Made by a program: the position numbers and the translations under genes. From positions 119,331-183,330 of the forward strand of contig JXTB01000480.1 of NCBI GenBank assembly GCA_002914805.1: 64,000 nt of DNA, read 5' to 3'. The stretch comes from Parasponia andersonii (taxonomy: Eukaryota > Streptophyta > Magnoliopsida > Rosales > Cannabaceae). How positions within the stretch are numbered: position 1 is the stretch's first letter; each line of letters starts with the position of its first letter. A model generated the notes under the pieces. The model saw only the letters and a program-made list of their open reading frames with translations. It had not been told where the DNA came from and ran no database searches. Below, in pieces: positions 36,637-49,548 of this stretch.

Positions 36637-38434
36637 TGGCAAACACCAGAAACACTACCAGAGTCATCGGAACTAGCCAAAACCAACCCCAAAGCACTGC
36701 TGCTACACAGACAGACCTTGCTCAGGATCAGCCTACTATGACCGCAACAGAGAACCTTTCCCAGAGACAGGATTGCATGGAGGAGACACTGGTGAACCTT
36801 CAGTAAGTCACTAACCAGATTAATGACACCCTGCGACGACTTGCTGAAGGGCAGATGGTGACCCCACCACAACACGAATGTCCCAAAGAACGTCCTGCTC
36901 AATTACCTGAGAAAGGAATACAGATCCTAGAGACAAGAAGACGCGGCCAGCCAAGAACTCAGCAAGAGCGTCATGAAGATCGTATCTCCAAAGGAAAAGG
37001 CAAGGTCGCAAACTTGCCTCCAGAATCTGGTACGGAGAGTTCAAGTACAAACCGTGATCGTGTACAACCTTCTCATAAATCCACTAATAGTCAAGATCGC
37101 TTAAGCGGCGAACGAGGACGACCATCGAGAAGCATCTTCAAAAGAATCAGTAGAGAGTCGAGACAGGATCCTGCAGACCTAAGACAGTATTTGGAGCGAC
37201 GACGTAGTCATGATCGATCCATATCGCATCATAATGACCAAAGTCAGTCTCGTCGCACTATTTCACTGGATTCGTCTCACAGATCGCAGAAGACTCTACC
37301 TGACCACCCCGCCATGCATCAGGATAATGATCGAAGGCCGCCCGTACCGCCAGCGAGAGATAATACTTTCCCTCTGAACGTCGATGTTCACAATTTAAGG
37401 ATCGCGTTAGATGCACTTGCTGGTTGGGACGATGAGCTCGCTAATGGGTATCGTCAGTCGCCATTCAGAGAGGAGGTTCGAGCTGCAGGCCTTCCCACTA
37501 GATTCAGACTTCCCACCATTAACACTTTTGATGGGAAAACTGATCCACAGGACCATATGGATCACTTCAGTGACTTGATGGAACTACATCGTGTTAACGA
37601 TCATGTAAGTTGCAGATGTTTCGCTGTAACTCTCTCGGGAGCAGCAAAGAAGTGGTTCCGAGGACTCAAATCCGGTTCAATCTCATCCTGGCAACAACTT
37701 CAAAGGCATTCTTGAGACAGTTTCAAGTTGCAAAGAATTTCACTGTTCCACTTGTTAGTTTGTCTGCGATCTGACAAGGTCCAGAGGAGACTCTACGGTC
37801 TTATCTCAATCGATTCACCTCAGAGTTAGCAAAGGTCAACAACCCACCTGAGGGAGGAGTTCTAAATCTCATGATGGCTGGGGTGCGACCAGAAACTAAA
37901 CTCTGGGAGGAATTACTTGAGCGAGAATGTAGAACTTTTAAAGACTTCTACCGAAGGGTTGGTCAGTATCTGAGGTTAGAATCTTCGCACGAGAATCTTC
38001 AAAAGACTAAGAAAGAAGGAAGGAAAGATGCAGTCATTACCAACAATAACGGTAATAAGAAAAACAAGAGGAATAATGAACAGCCGAATGAGAATCAGCC
38101 TAGACCCAAAAGGCAGGAGATTTCAAGAACTCCCATGCGGTTTAACAATCACACTGAATTAAATGCGCCCATAGATCATATCTATGCGGTCACAAACCAG
38201 AAGGAGCGATTCTGTCAACCAGAACCGATGAAGCGGGATAGGACAATGCGCGACCCCAACAAGTTCTGCCGATATCACAATGATATTGGGCATGATACTA
38301 ATAATTGCTTTGCCCTGAAGGATGAAATTGAAAGGCTGATTAGAGAAGGGCGACTGCGGCAGTACACCAGGCAGAACGACGAAAGGCGAGAAGAAGACCA
38401 ACAGCGACCTCCAGAAATTCAGCGCGAGGTGTGA
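36637..38434 (+). pseudogene. gag region of the Tat element
   Basis: This region encodes the capsid-like gag part. The retrotransposon gag domain is visible around 37510-37715 (TFDGKTDPQDHMDHFSDLME, GAAKKWFRGL). A Lys/Arg/Asn-rich stretch follows, then the Tat-type knuckle CRYHNDIGHDTNNC and LKDEIERLIREGRLRQY near 38265-38370. It is not fully intact. Confidence 0.88.
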
Positions 38435-38960
38435 ACTATTTTTGGAGGACCGCACGTTGAGGGAGATTCCAAGAGAGCACAGGACAGGTATATGCGAGAA
38501 GCTTGATAGCAGCCGTTAACCAACGTCATGCATCTTGAGCAGCGACCACGCAAGCTTCAACGAGTACCAGATATGGATATTATCTTCACAGAGCAGGATG
38601 CAAGGGAGGTCCATTATCCGCATAATGACGCGCTGGTCATAAAAATCAACTGTGGAAGCACACAGTTGTGGCGAGTATTGGTCGATAACGGGAGTACTGT
38701 GGACATCCTGTACTTCGACGCCTTTAAGAAGATGAGATTGAATGAGAGCGACCTGAAGTCTACCGCCACTCCACTCTATAGTTTCACTGGTGACAGCCTG
38801 ATGCTTATGGGTATGATTGAATTGATGGTCGATGTTGGGACCTATCCAAGGGTTTCAACGATAATGACCCAGTTTCTGGTGATGGATTGCCCCTTTGCTT
38901 TCAATGCTGTGTTAGGAAGACCGACACTAAGGGAACTTCGAGCCGTCACCTCGATCTACC

Positions 38961-40336
38961 ATCTCACAATGAAGTTCCTGACCCAACACGGGGTAGGCGA
39001 GGTGCGAGGAAATCAATATGATGCGAGGACTTGTTATAACAACTCGCTAAAACTCACAACAAAGGATGCGACGTCCCGCACAATGATGGTCCACCTGCTA
39101 GAGAGAGCGTCAGTTGAGACAGCGGGCAAAGCGTCAGTCGTGGTAGCGGATAAAGCGTCAGTCGAGGCAGCGAGCGAAGCTCCAATCGAGGAAGCGAGCA
39201 AAGCATCAGTCATGGCTGCGGGCAAAGCGTCAGTCGAGGCAGCGAGCGAAGCTCCAGTCGGATCGTCAGATAAAGCATCAGTCGAACCGTCAGTGAAAGC
39301 GTCAATCAAAACGACCAGCGAAGACTTTGATCCTCGAGAAATAGACGAAGAGGTTAGAACTGGACCCATTGAAGATCTGGAGGATTTATCATTCGACCTA
39401 TCTTCCAGGACTTTAAAGATTGGAACGGAGGTTCAAGGACCTGTGCGAGCTTCATTGGTCGCTTTTCTGAAGTATAATTTGGATGTCTTCGATTGGCAAC
39501 ATTTGGACATGGTAGGGATTGATTAAAGGATCATATCCCATCGTCTTAACATAGATCTGACAAAAAAGCCTATACGACAGAAAAGAAGGGCCATGAATCT
39601 AAAACGCTACGTCGCGTTAAAAGAAGAGGTGAAGCTGCTCGAAATTGGGTTCATAAGAGAGTCTTTCTATCCTGACTGGCTTGAAAACCCGGTTTTGGTG
39701 AAAAAACCCAATGGGAAGTGGAGAATGTGTATCGATTTCACCGATCTCAACAAAGCATATTCGAAGGATAGCTTCCCTCTTCCAAGGATCGACCAGCTTG
39801 TAGATGCGACGTCGAGGTATGAACTTTTAAGTTTCATGGATGCATATTCAGGATATAACCAAATCCCCATGTATGAGCTAGATGAGGAACATACCTCGTT
39901 CATCACTGATCGAGGGTTATACTGTTATAAAAAGATGCCCTTCAGACTTATCAATGCAGGAGCGACCTACCAACATCTTGTCAATATGATGTTTGCAAAA
40001 CAAATTGGCAAGACAATGGAGGTATACGTCGATGACATGCTGGTGAAATCGGAGAAAGCTGAAGATCACATCAAGCATCTTGATGAGATGTTCAAAATCC
40101 TCTGGAGATACCAGATGAAGTTGAATCCCCAGAAGTGTGCATTCGGAGTAGGATCTGGAAAATTTCTGGGTTTTATGGTCAATCAGCGAGGAATCGAAGC
40201 AAATCCTTAGAAGATACAAGCGTTGATTGATATGCAATTTCCTCTAAACCCAAGGATGTGCAAAGCCTAGCAGGAAGAGTAGCTGCTCTGAGTCAGTTTG
40301 TATCCAGATCAACCGATAAATGCCAACCTTTCTTTG
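38961..40336 (+). repeat. First copy of a 1,376-bp block duplicated in the assembly
   Basis: This block recurs at 40338-41713 with almost no differences, separated by a single N at 40337. It covers the end of protease, the linker and reverse transcriptase. Confidence 0.9.
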
Positions 40337-40337
40337 N

Positions 40338-41713
40338 ATCTCACAATGAAGTTCCTGACCCAACACGGGGTAGGCGAGGTGCGAGGAAATCAATATGATG
40401 CGAGGACTTGTTATAACAACTCGCTAAAACTCACAACAAAGGATGCGACGTCCCGCACAATGATGGTCCACCTGCTAGAGAGAGCGTCAGTTGAGACAGC
40501 GGGCAAAGCGTCAGTCGTGGTAGCGGATAAAGCGTCAGTCGAGGCAGCGAGCGAAGCTCCAATCGAGGAAGCGAGCAAAGCATCAGTCATGGCTGCGGGC
40601 AAAGCGTCAGTCGAGGCAGCGAGCGAAGCTCCAGTCGGATCGTCAGATAAAGCATCAGTCGAACCGTCAGTGAAAGCGTCAATCAAAACGACCAGCGAAG
40701 ACTTTGATCCTCGAGAAATAGACGAAGAGGTTAGAACTGGACCCATTGAAGATCTGGAGGATTTATCATTCGACCTATCTTCCAGGACTTTAAAGATTGG
40801 AACGGAGGTTCAAGGACCTGTGCGAGCTTCATTGGTCGCTTTTCTGAAGTATAATTTGGATGTCTTCGATTGGCAACATTTGGACATGGTAGGGATTGAT
40901 TAAAGGATCATATCCCATCGTCTTAACATAGATCTGACAAAAAAGCCTATACGACAGAAAAGAAGGGCCATGAATCTAAAACGCTACGTCGCGTTAAAAG
41001 AAGAGGTGAAGCTGCTCGAAATTGGGTTCATAAGAGAGTCTTTCTATCCTGACTGGCTTGAAAACCCGGTTTTGGTGAAAAAACCCAATGGGAAGTGGAG
41101 AATGTGTATCGATTTCACCGATCTCAACAAAGCATATTCGAAGGATAGCTTCCCTCTTCCAAGGATCGACCAGCTTGTAGATGCGACGTCGAGGTATGAA
41201 CTTTTAAGTTTCATGGATGCATATTCAGGATATAACCAAATCCCCATGTATGAGCTAGATGAGGAACATACCTCGTTCATCACTGATCGAGGGTTATACT
41301 GTTATAAAAAGATGCCCTTCAGACTTATCAATGCAGGAGCGACCTACCAACATCTTGTCAATATGATGTTTGCAAAACAAATTGGCAAGACAATGGAGGT
41401 ATACGTCGATGACATGCTGGTGAAATCGGAGAAAGCTGAAGATCACATCAAGCATCTTGATGAGATGTTCAAAATCCTCTGGAGATACCAGATGAAGTTG
41501 AATCCCCAGAAGTGTGCATTCGGAGTAGGATCTGGAAAATTTCTGGGTTTTATGGTCAATCAGCGAGGAATCGAAGCAAATCCTTAGAAGATACAAGCGT
41601 TGATTGATATGCAATTTCCTCTAAACCCAAGGATGTGCAAAGCCTAGCAGGAAGAGTAGCTGCTCTGAGTCGGTTTGTATCCAGATCAACCGATAAATGC
41701 CAACCTTTCTTTG
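40338..41713 (+). repeat. Second copy of the duplicated 1,376-bp block
   Basis: This is near-identical to 38961-40336 (one base difference noticed, near its right end). It starts immediately after the N at 40337, so an unmerged contig overlap is more likely than a biological duplication. Confidence 0.9.
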
Positions 41714-43330
41714 AGGTGTTAAAGGGATCAAAGAGGTACGAGTGGACGGAAAAATGCGAGCAGGCATTCCAAGAGTTGAAAAAACACTTGAGTTCTCCTC
41801 CACTCTTGTCGAAGCCAAATTCGGGAGAAGAATTATGCCTATATCTCGCTGTTTCTAAGTATGCGACGAGTGCTGCATTAATTCGCGAGGAGAGAAATAT
41901 GCAGCGACCTGTGTATTATATAAGTAAAAGATTACTTGATGCTGAAACTAGATATCCAAAGATGAAAAAATTGGCACTGGCACTCGTCATTGCATCAAGA
42001 AAGCTTCGACCTTACATCCATGCTAACTCCATCAGTCCTGAAACAGGTCTTACAGAAACCTGAGGCGTCAGGACGGTTGCTTAAGTGGGCTGTTAAGTTG
42101 AGTCAATTTGACATTAATTTTCAACCTCGCACTGCTATAAATGGTCAGGCCCTCACAGATTTTATTGCAGAATTTACATACGATGTCGATCTTCCCATGG
42201 GAGTACTCAAAAAACCTGCCTCAGATACATCAAAGTTGTGGAAACTTTATGTTGACGGGTCATCGAATGAAAATGGAGCAGGTGCGGGCATAGTTTTAAT
42301 CAGTCCTGAAGGGCATAACATTCATTATACGCTTCGCTTCAAATTCCCAGCGTCGAATAATGAGGACGAGTATGAAGCACTGATAGCTGGGCTAAAGCTC
42401 GCACAGGAAATGAAGGTCGAAATAATTGAAGTGTATAGCGACTCCCAGCTGGTCGTATGTCAAGTTAAGGGTGATTATCAAGCGAGAAGAGAGAGAATGA
42501 TGGCCTATTTGGAGAAGGTACAACAATTGTTCTTAACGTTCGACACTTATAACATTCAGCTTCTTCTTCGCATTGAAAATTCCCGGGCAGATGCACTTGC
42601 TAAGCTCGCTTCGACGAAAGATGCAGAGTTGTTGAAGGTAGTTCCCGTTGAATTTCTTATATCACCAAGCATCGAGGTCGAACCCCAAGTAATTATGCCA
42701 ATTGATGAAAAACCGTCGTGGATGGATCCCATAATGCGATATATACAAAATAGCGATCTTCCTGAGAACAAAGACGATGCAAGGCGACTTCGTATGAAAG
42801 CAGCTCGCTATATCATCCAGGATGAAAAGCTTTATCGAAGGAGTTTCAGCTCGCCACTATTATTGTGTGTCAATGATAAAAAAGCACGCTATATTATGAG
42901 GGAAATTTGCGAAGGAATATGTGGAAATCATTCTGGGGGGCAAGCACTTGCAAACAAGATTCTTCGACAAGGGTACTTTTGGCTAACTATGAAGAAAGAT
43001 ACATTAGAATTTGTTAGGAAATGTGACAAATGTCAACGATTTGCGACTATTCCTAGAAAACCACATGTTTCTTTAACTTCAATGACTAGTCCATGGCCAT
43101 TTGCTGTTTGGGGAATCGATATTATTGGGATGCTGCCATTAGCGTGAGGTGGTTTGAAATATGTGGTGGTCGCAGTCGATTATTTTACAAAATGGACAGA
43201 AGCCGAGGCCTTGAGCACCATCTCCACAAAGAAGATGATAGATTTTGTTTATAAATCTATAATCTGCCGTTATAGTATACCGCATACCATAATTTCCGAT
43301 AATGGAAAACAATTCGACTGTGACGAGTTC

Positions 43331-43620
43331 NNNNNNNNNNNNNNNNNNNNNNNNNNNNNNNNNNNNNNNNNNNNNNNNNNNNNNNNNNNNNNNNNNNNNN
43401 NNNNNNNNNNNNNNNNNNNNNNNNNNNNNNNNNNNNNNNNNNNNNNNNNNNNNNNNNNNNNNNNNNNNNNNNNNNNNNNNNNNNNNNNNNNNNNNNNNNN
43501 NNNNNNNNNNNNNNNNNNNNNNNNNNNNNNNNNNNNNNNNNNNNNNNNNNNNNNNNNNNNNNNNNNNNNNNNNNNNNNNNNNNNNNNNNNNNNNNNNNNN
43601 NNNNNNNNNNNNNNNNNNNN
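43331..43620. other. Assembly gap, 290 N
   Basis: This run of N lies inside the integrase core of the Tat element. Confidence 1.
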
Positions 43621-43964
43621 CATCATATCAACAACGCACTGCTCGACATTATAACTCCAAAGTCAAAGGTAGACATTTTGAAGTTGGAGATCTTGTCCTT
43701 CGACGAGTTCTACCTAATAATAACGAGCATGGTGCTGGTGTATCTGGGACATATAACCTAGCTCGTATCGATGGACAAAAGATCGAGCATGCCTGGAATG
43801 TAGAACAACTTCGTCGTTATTATCAATAAATCGTCATGTTATCTTCAACAACCTACTATATCTTCTTTATTAATATTCGTCAATAATACTTCTTTGGCTA
43901 TTACTTCAACTCGTTTTTGATCGTCTTTTATAGTTTTATGGCAGTTTTCGGACACCATAAAACT

Positions 43965-43975
43965 TGGGGGGCAGT
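43965..43975 (+). other. Internal polypurine-tract-like motif of the Tat element
   Basis: TGGGGGGCAGT lies shortly after the end of pol. It nearly equals the tract at the 3' LTR (TGGGGGGCAAT, 47587-47597), so the antisense gene region is bracketed by two such motifs. Confidence 0.6.
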
Positions 43976-44512
43976 GGGATCAGAATGTTATCTCCTACTT
44001 GTTTCCTAAGGGACTATGCAAACATCCATTTAGAGGAGACAGGGTTTTAGATCGTCGAAGTATCTGAATCTCTTTAAAATCCTAGGATTTGCTCCTCACT
44101 TCATGCCTCAGCATGTCGTATTACGCAATTTCCCTCCTCGAACAAAAAAGTAACTAAGCCAAACGTTCATTGTTCGAAGTGATATATTGCTATATTTTAT
44201 TTTGACATGAAACTTTTGAAACACAGTTAGAGTTTGCATCACTCGTATTGACTGTTTTCTTAAGCGACCTAACCTATCCTAATGCTTAAAACTCGTTTTA
44301 AGTTATTCGGATTCAAATCGCTAAAAGCGTACTGATCAATCACTCTGTGATTAACTACTTAGTTAAAATTACTGTTGTGTTTTCATTATTTTGTAGGAGT
44401 ATATGACAGGAAAAAAATAATAATATTTATTAAAAAGAAGTCATCCGTACATGCGCAGAAAGGAAGGGGGACCAAGCCCATATTGTTCTAAAAATAATAA
44501 AAAGAGAACAAG

Positions 44513-46620
44513 TTATGCAGAAGGGCTCGCGCCGCCATCTCCAGCTTTGGCAGTATCCTCCCTCCAGTTTTGGACGAGCTTGACCACGTCCTTGCCAAGG
44601 ATGGAGAAGTCAAAATCCGGATGCTCGCAGAAAATATTGAAAATGATGGTCGACGAGGCGATATCACTAGCTTTATCTTCGAGTTCTTTGACTTCAGTCG
44701 CCTTGAACTCCTCAATAGCTTTGTGAACCGCCTCAGTGGTCGCTTCCCTCATGCGATCCGGATGCTCAGAAATGGCCTTCTCGAGCTCTTTGACTTTCTT
44801 CTCGAGATTCTCCTTCTCGAGTCTCTCCTTGGCTAGGTCCTCGAGCATCTGCTGCCTCTCCAAGTTGAAGGCCATTCTCTCCTCCTCCTGGGCCTTCTCC
44901 GAATTCTCGAATGCTTGGGTAACCTCTTCAACTTTTTCAGCCTTCTCCAAGCATTCGAGAACTGGGTCGTGCATCAGGACAGCAGTAGCCGCAGTCTGAA
45001 AAATCTAATTGTTAACACCAAGAGAATACATTCGAGGAGAGGATAGAAAAGTACTTACATTGGCCAGCATCCTCATCGCAGATCCAAAAGCGACCTTGGC
45101 AGATCGTCGCTTCATCCGCTCTCAGCCTTCCTTAGATGTGAAGCGATCAATGAAGCTGCGCTCTTACCAGCCTTCTCTGGTAATTGGTTGAGGAGCGCGA
45201 AGAGCTCTTCACCCTTATCTACCAAGATCGGTTCCGAAGAAGTGGCAGCCTCAGTTGGTGGTTCAGGATGACTCGTTGGCTGAGGCTGTGGTGGAGGTGA
45301 GCTTGCTGGGAAGTCCTCGAAGGCAACTTCTTTTCTTGGAGCTGTCGACCTTCTCCTTCCCTTTCGATGGCGGAGTACTCTCGGGTGTTTTGATTTTTAC
45401 CATGGACCCGAGAGTTGAAGGTGGTGCTCGCAAGCCGCTACCGATGACCATCTCTGTACAGATATATCAGTAAGCAAGGAGATATAATATAAGGGTAATT
45501 AGAATATGTGTGATTACCTTCTTCTTGTGGAGCTGGTTGAGGAGCTGGTGGTGACGCTGTCTCTAGAGATGAAGGTTCTGAGGTTGGAAGGGTGGCTGGT
45601 ACTTTTCATTTTCTAATTCTTGAAGACGAGGCACCTATATCTATCCTTTTCCTTGGCTTCTTCTTCGAGCTCGATGGTTTAGACGAAAGAACCGGGGGGT
45701 CTGGGAACGCGGCTCCCTTTGGAAGCAGACCGCAAGCGACCAGGTTATTTGAAGTACCTAGTACCTTCCAATTAAATTCCTCAACTGGAAGGTCGTTGAT
45801 TTTATATACCCTTACAAGCTGTTCCCTGGAGAGCCCGGGTCGATCCCCGTTATCTGCGATGACATTCGAATGCGATCAGTATAAAAGTAAAAATAGAAAA
45901 AAGGCGATAAATTGGAAGACTACCTACCGGGATTCTGAAAGAAGCCGTTAGCCGCATAGTCAAAATGGAAAAATGGATTTTTCCACTTTCCCATGTTGTT
46001 GCGAACTCCGTAGATCGTTTTTATTACTTGGTTCGACCATTTGCTCGCGTAGAAGAAGCCAAGATCTGACGGGTTTGATTTCACTTGATAGAACCAAGCG
46101 AATTCTTCAGGTGAAGGGGTTTCTAAACCTAATTTATGGTACAGTATATACAAACCTACCATATATCTGTAGGTATTAGGGGTCAATTCAAAAGGGACGA
46201 CCCCATAGTAGTCAATAATCGATTTTATATACAGATGGAGTGGGAGATACACGCCACACTTGAGGACTGCCTCAGAAAAAGAAGCGAGTCCATGTGGGGG
46301 AGTGTGTGATTGGTTAAATTCCATAAGTAGGCGAAGGGGTATGGCGATCTTATAGCTGCTCGTGATTTTGCTGAGTTTTTTCGATGTGCAGCTCGTTGTT
46401 ATATTGGTACACGACCAATTCCCCTCTACATATTGATAGCCTGATGAAAATGTAGGGGCATCCTTGATATGTGGAGGCCACTGGTCTTGTGGGAGATTGC
46501 CTATGTGAGGACTACTTCGCCTAACCCCTATTATTTCTACTTCGGGTTCCAGCTCAAGGTAATCTTCAAGGTTTATAGAACTAACACTCGAGTCAGAATC
46601 TCCAGAAAATGCATTCTCTT
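44513..46620 (-). pseudogene. Antisense gene region (aORF) of the Tat element
   Basis: On the strand opposite to gag-pol, 45920-46324 encodes a domain with SEAVLKCGVYLPLHLYIKSI, IDYYGVVPFELTPNTYRYMV and NPSDLGFFYASKWSNQVIK. This matches the pattern of the plant 'putative gypsy type transposon' domain (PF04195, Transposase_28). Open frame of the same strand extends upstream to about 46620. Downstream, 45263-45451 is Ser/Lys-rich and 44513-44974 is a coiled coil (LERQQMLEDLAKERLEKENL). Extra antisense genes with introns between pol and the 3' LTR are known from Tat-lineage elements; AG/GT borders here fit splicing. Function is unknown. Parts are decayed. Confidence 0.78.
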
Positions 46621-47581
46621 CCCTAAATTCATCACTAGTAGATATCTGAAAAGAAATATACAGGGATTTAGTCCTATGCAGGCATCGGGGATTCTCACTA
46701 TGCCAGCACGTTGGGTATTTATCCTAGGATTGTACTAACAAGCAAGCTCATCAATTTATTCCTAAGAGGTCTACGGATTCATAAAAATTATTCGAGCAGT
46801 TCGTCAGAAAATAAATGTTCGAGCAATTCGTCGGAAAATAAAATAGGGTATCAGACCCTAGAAATTCTTTTCACGAGTTTGTTTCTGGTTATTATCTAGT
46901 AAGTCTACTCTATGGACTGAAAAAAAGGGATAAAAATAATTCCCATTTCACTTCAGTGTGGGATGAGTTTCTATTCCTAAAAATTGAAATTATTTTTTCA
47001 AGAACAGAAAAAAATAAGAGAAGAAATGAATTAACCTTTCTTCAGAAACGGAGGGATTGAGATGGTTTGAACTTCGTCGGAGAAGATACTGTGATTGTGC
47101 GAGCTGAAGGACAAAACGGCACTTTAGGGTTATCTGAAACTTCGGTATTTTCTAAAAAAAGATGGAAACAGTGAAATAGAGCAGAAACAGATTGGTTTCC
47201 AATATTTATACTCCAAGTACCGTTAAATCACAACCGTAGATCAAGAAATTTGATTTTTAGATCTGAAGGTCGAAATTTACGCAAGATTTGATTTTTTTTT
47301 CCAAAGAAAAATCAAAATTTTTTAAAATTTGAAAAGATTTGGTTTAAAAACGATGGTTGGTATCATTGATATCCTTGAGCTTCCTCGAGTTCTGCTATCT
47401 TTCTTAGAAAAGACTACACATGTTTCTATCTGTCAGAAAAAGATACGCGTGATCTTGAGAGATGAGATTTGAAATCTGGCGACTCTTCGACTCTTCAAAG
47501 ATCTCAAGTCTAGGTCGTGACATCGCATTTTTTTAAGATTGCACGTTAAAAGGAAGCTCCATTTTGTCCTAAAGAACTAAT

Positions 47582-47597
47582 GGAGCTGGGGGGCAAT
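47582..47597 (+). other. Polypurine tract of the Tat element
   Basis: GGAGCTGGGGGGCAAT directly abuts the 3' LTR, the usual plus-strand priming site. Confidence 0.75.
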
Positions 47598-48263
47598 TGT
47601 TGTGCGGTCTAAAATCCTATGTCAGGTCGCATGAGTAGGAGTTAAGTTCGACCTCCTCCGCATAGGTTACGTGCGACCTCCTCCGCTTAGGTTACGTGTG
47701 ACCTCCTCCGTGTAATTATGTGCGACCTCTTTTGCATAAGTTACATGCGACCTCCTCTGTATAGGTTATGAGCGACCTCTTCCGAAAGAAAAGAAAACAA
47801 GTCTCTGCTTCGTCAAACAGGTAACCTGCAAGGAAAGGGAAACAGAAGTCTCACTTTTATGATCGACTAGTTACTTGTTTTGAGTGGTTACTCAATTATG
47901 TTGTTACTCAAATTGTATTACCCGATTGTATAGTTATCCATTTTCACAATTAGGAACATTGAGTTGCCCTCACCTATATAAAGGGAACTCAATGTTTCAG
48001 ATGGGAGATTCCAATTTTCTGATTTTCAGATTTCGAAAGTCTGACTTCCAATTTGAGAGAGATTTCCAGACGAGACATTGTAACTTTGAGTGCTTGTAAT
48101 TCTCCATAAAATAGTGAAAAACAGTGGACATAAGCTCATCTTTTTCGGGGCTGAACCACTATAAAATCCTCTCTCTTTATTTACTTTGATTAATAACCTA
48201 ATTCACACAAGCCACATCTCTTAATTTTTTCTAAATTTATTGTTGATAAAACCTCCATCAACA
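47598..48263 (+). repeat. 3' LTR of the Tat element
   Basis: This 666-bp repeat matches 35884-36574, again with six diverged units around GTGCGACCTCCTC at about 47649-47785, and is followed by the ATACT duplication. Confidence 0.93.
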
Positions 48264-49543
48264 ATACTATTAGGATCCCTGTCATTGGTAGAACTTGGAT
48301 CTTAATTTTGATAATTTTTGGAGATAAGTCAAAATAATTGTAAATTATGGGAAATTAACATTATTGGGGGAACTATAGAGTTGATCATAGTAGATGCATA
48401 GACAACAAATAGTCATTATTATTGGTGTAATTAGAGTATGATTTTACTATTGTGGTTCTTGTGTATGGTTTATATGATAATAATTGCTTGAAAGAATTTG
48501 TTGATTATTTAAGTTGATTAGGCGAAGCGAACGAGGTAAGTAATATTTGGTCTTTTTTAGTAACTTTTTATACAAAAACTAAATATTTTATTATTTCTAA
48601 TAAACTTATGTTTATAGAGTATTTTGTTAAAAAAAATATAATTTCAAGTGAAAATATACTTTTTGCAAATAAGTTATTTATTGAAAGAAAATTATTTTAT
48701 TGAAACAATCGCTTTATTTAAAAAGTATTTTGATTCTAACTGATAATTAATATTTTGCATAAAACTATAGATCAAGTATATGACATTGTTATTGAACAAT
48801 GTTATATTAAAACTGTTTAGAAATGATTGCAATAATATAATGAGAAAAGTGAAATTATTTTTGAATTTTTATTGTATATGAGTAAATGTGGACTAAGTCA
48901 TAGGGACTAAATGTGGCTATAGTCACCAAAAACTATTGAAAAATAATTTAAAAGCATTACTAATTATCAAATGAGAATGAAACGACAAATTTTGAAAGCC
49001 TACTTCATATTTTTGTTAAAGTGACTTTCCAAACATTTTCATTTGATTATCTCGAAAATTATTACATTTTGAAATTGATTTTGTTTTGAAATATGCCATT
49101 TAACATTTTCAAAGAATATATACTTGATCCAACTAGTTAAGACTACTAGTTACTTACTGAGCTGTTGAGCTTACTCTTTTATTTTTCCCTTCTAAGTATT
49201 AAAAATCGTTAGTTAAGAGGTTCACTAAGGGGAAACTTATCTAAGTAAGTGGGATGTATTTGAGTTCATGAATGAAAGATAGAAAATCATTCATTTTACT
49301 GGGAAAATATGAAGACTAGAAAGGTCAATTAGTACAAATTTGTTATATTACGGTATGTATTTTATATAGTTAATTTTTAATATTTGGAGACTTAATAGAA
49401 TTATTAGGTTGTACATAATTTAATGGTATTTATTGGAGTTTAATTATTCTTTATTTTTGTGAATTGTAGATAGATGTCTTGTATATTTATAAGTTTTTTC
49501 CTTATAGGTATATGGCGCACATCCTTTGGTGTGGGGTGTGACA
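48264..49543. repeat. Solo LTR, right part
   Basis: This continues the LTR begun at 35108 and ends GGGGTGTGACA. No primer site follows and no partner LTR is seen, so the total of about 2.05 kb is read as a solo LTR, or a fragment, of a Ty3/gypsy element. A GGTAAGTAA motif near 48535 is common in such LTRs. Confidence 0.55.
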
Positions 49544-49548
49544 AGAAA

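Larger units (their letters stand above)
38528..43829 (+). pseudogene. pol region of the Tat element
   Basis: Domains in order are: aspartic protease (VDNGSTVDILYFDAF near 38685); a linker with Ala/Ser repeats (39102-39330); reverse transcriptase (WRMCIDFTDLNKAY, YVDDM near 40030); RNase H; a second RNase H of archaeal type (LYVDGSSNENGAGAGIVL near 42248); integrase zinc domain (CDKCQRF near 43030) and core (VDYFTKWTEAEAL near 43175). A 290-N gap covers most of the integrase core, and the C-terminal end is seen at 43621-43829. The region is broken and also contains an assembly duplication. Confidence 0.9.
35884..48263 (+). mobile_element. Ty3/gypsy Tat-lineage LTR retrotransposon
   Basis: This fossil element on the plus strand has LTRs 35884-36574 and 47598-48263 and a perfect ATACT target duplication (35879-35883 and 48264-48268). 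Order of parts: primer site, gag, protease, reverse transcriptase, RNase H, a second archaeal-type RNase H, integrase, an antisense gene region, polypurine tract. The double RNase H, the C-H-H-C knuckle of gag and the antisense gene place it in the Tat group. The LTRs differ by about 5% by eye plus one 25-bp tandem duplication, suggesting roughly 2-4 million years. The coding regions are broken in a handful of places, and the assembly adds its own faults (a duplicated block and a 290-N gap), so the stated length is inflated. Confidence 0.93.

Noticed and set aside
40298-41587. Second reverse transcriptase taken as a separate element or gene duplication
   Set aside because: Near-identical to the first copy and joined by a single N, so better explained as an assembly overlap.
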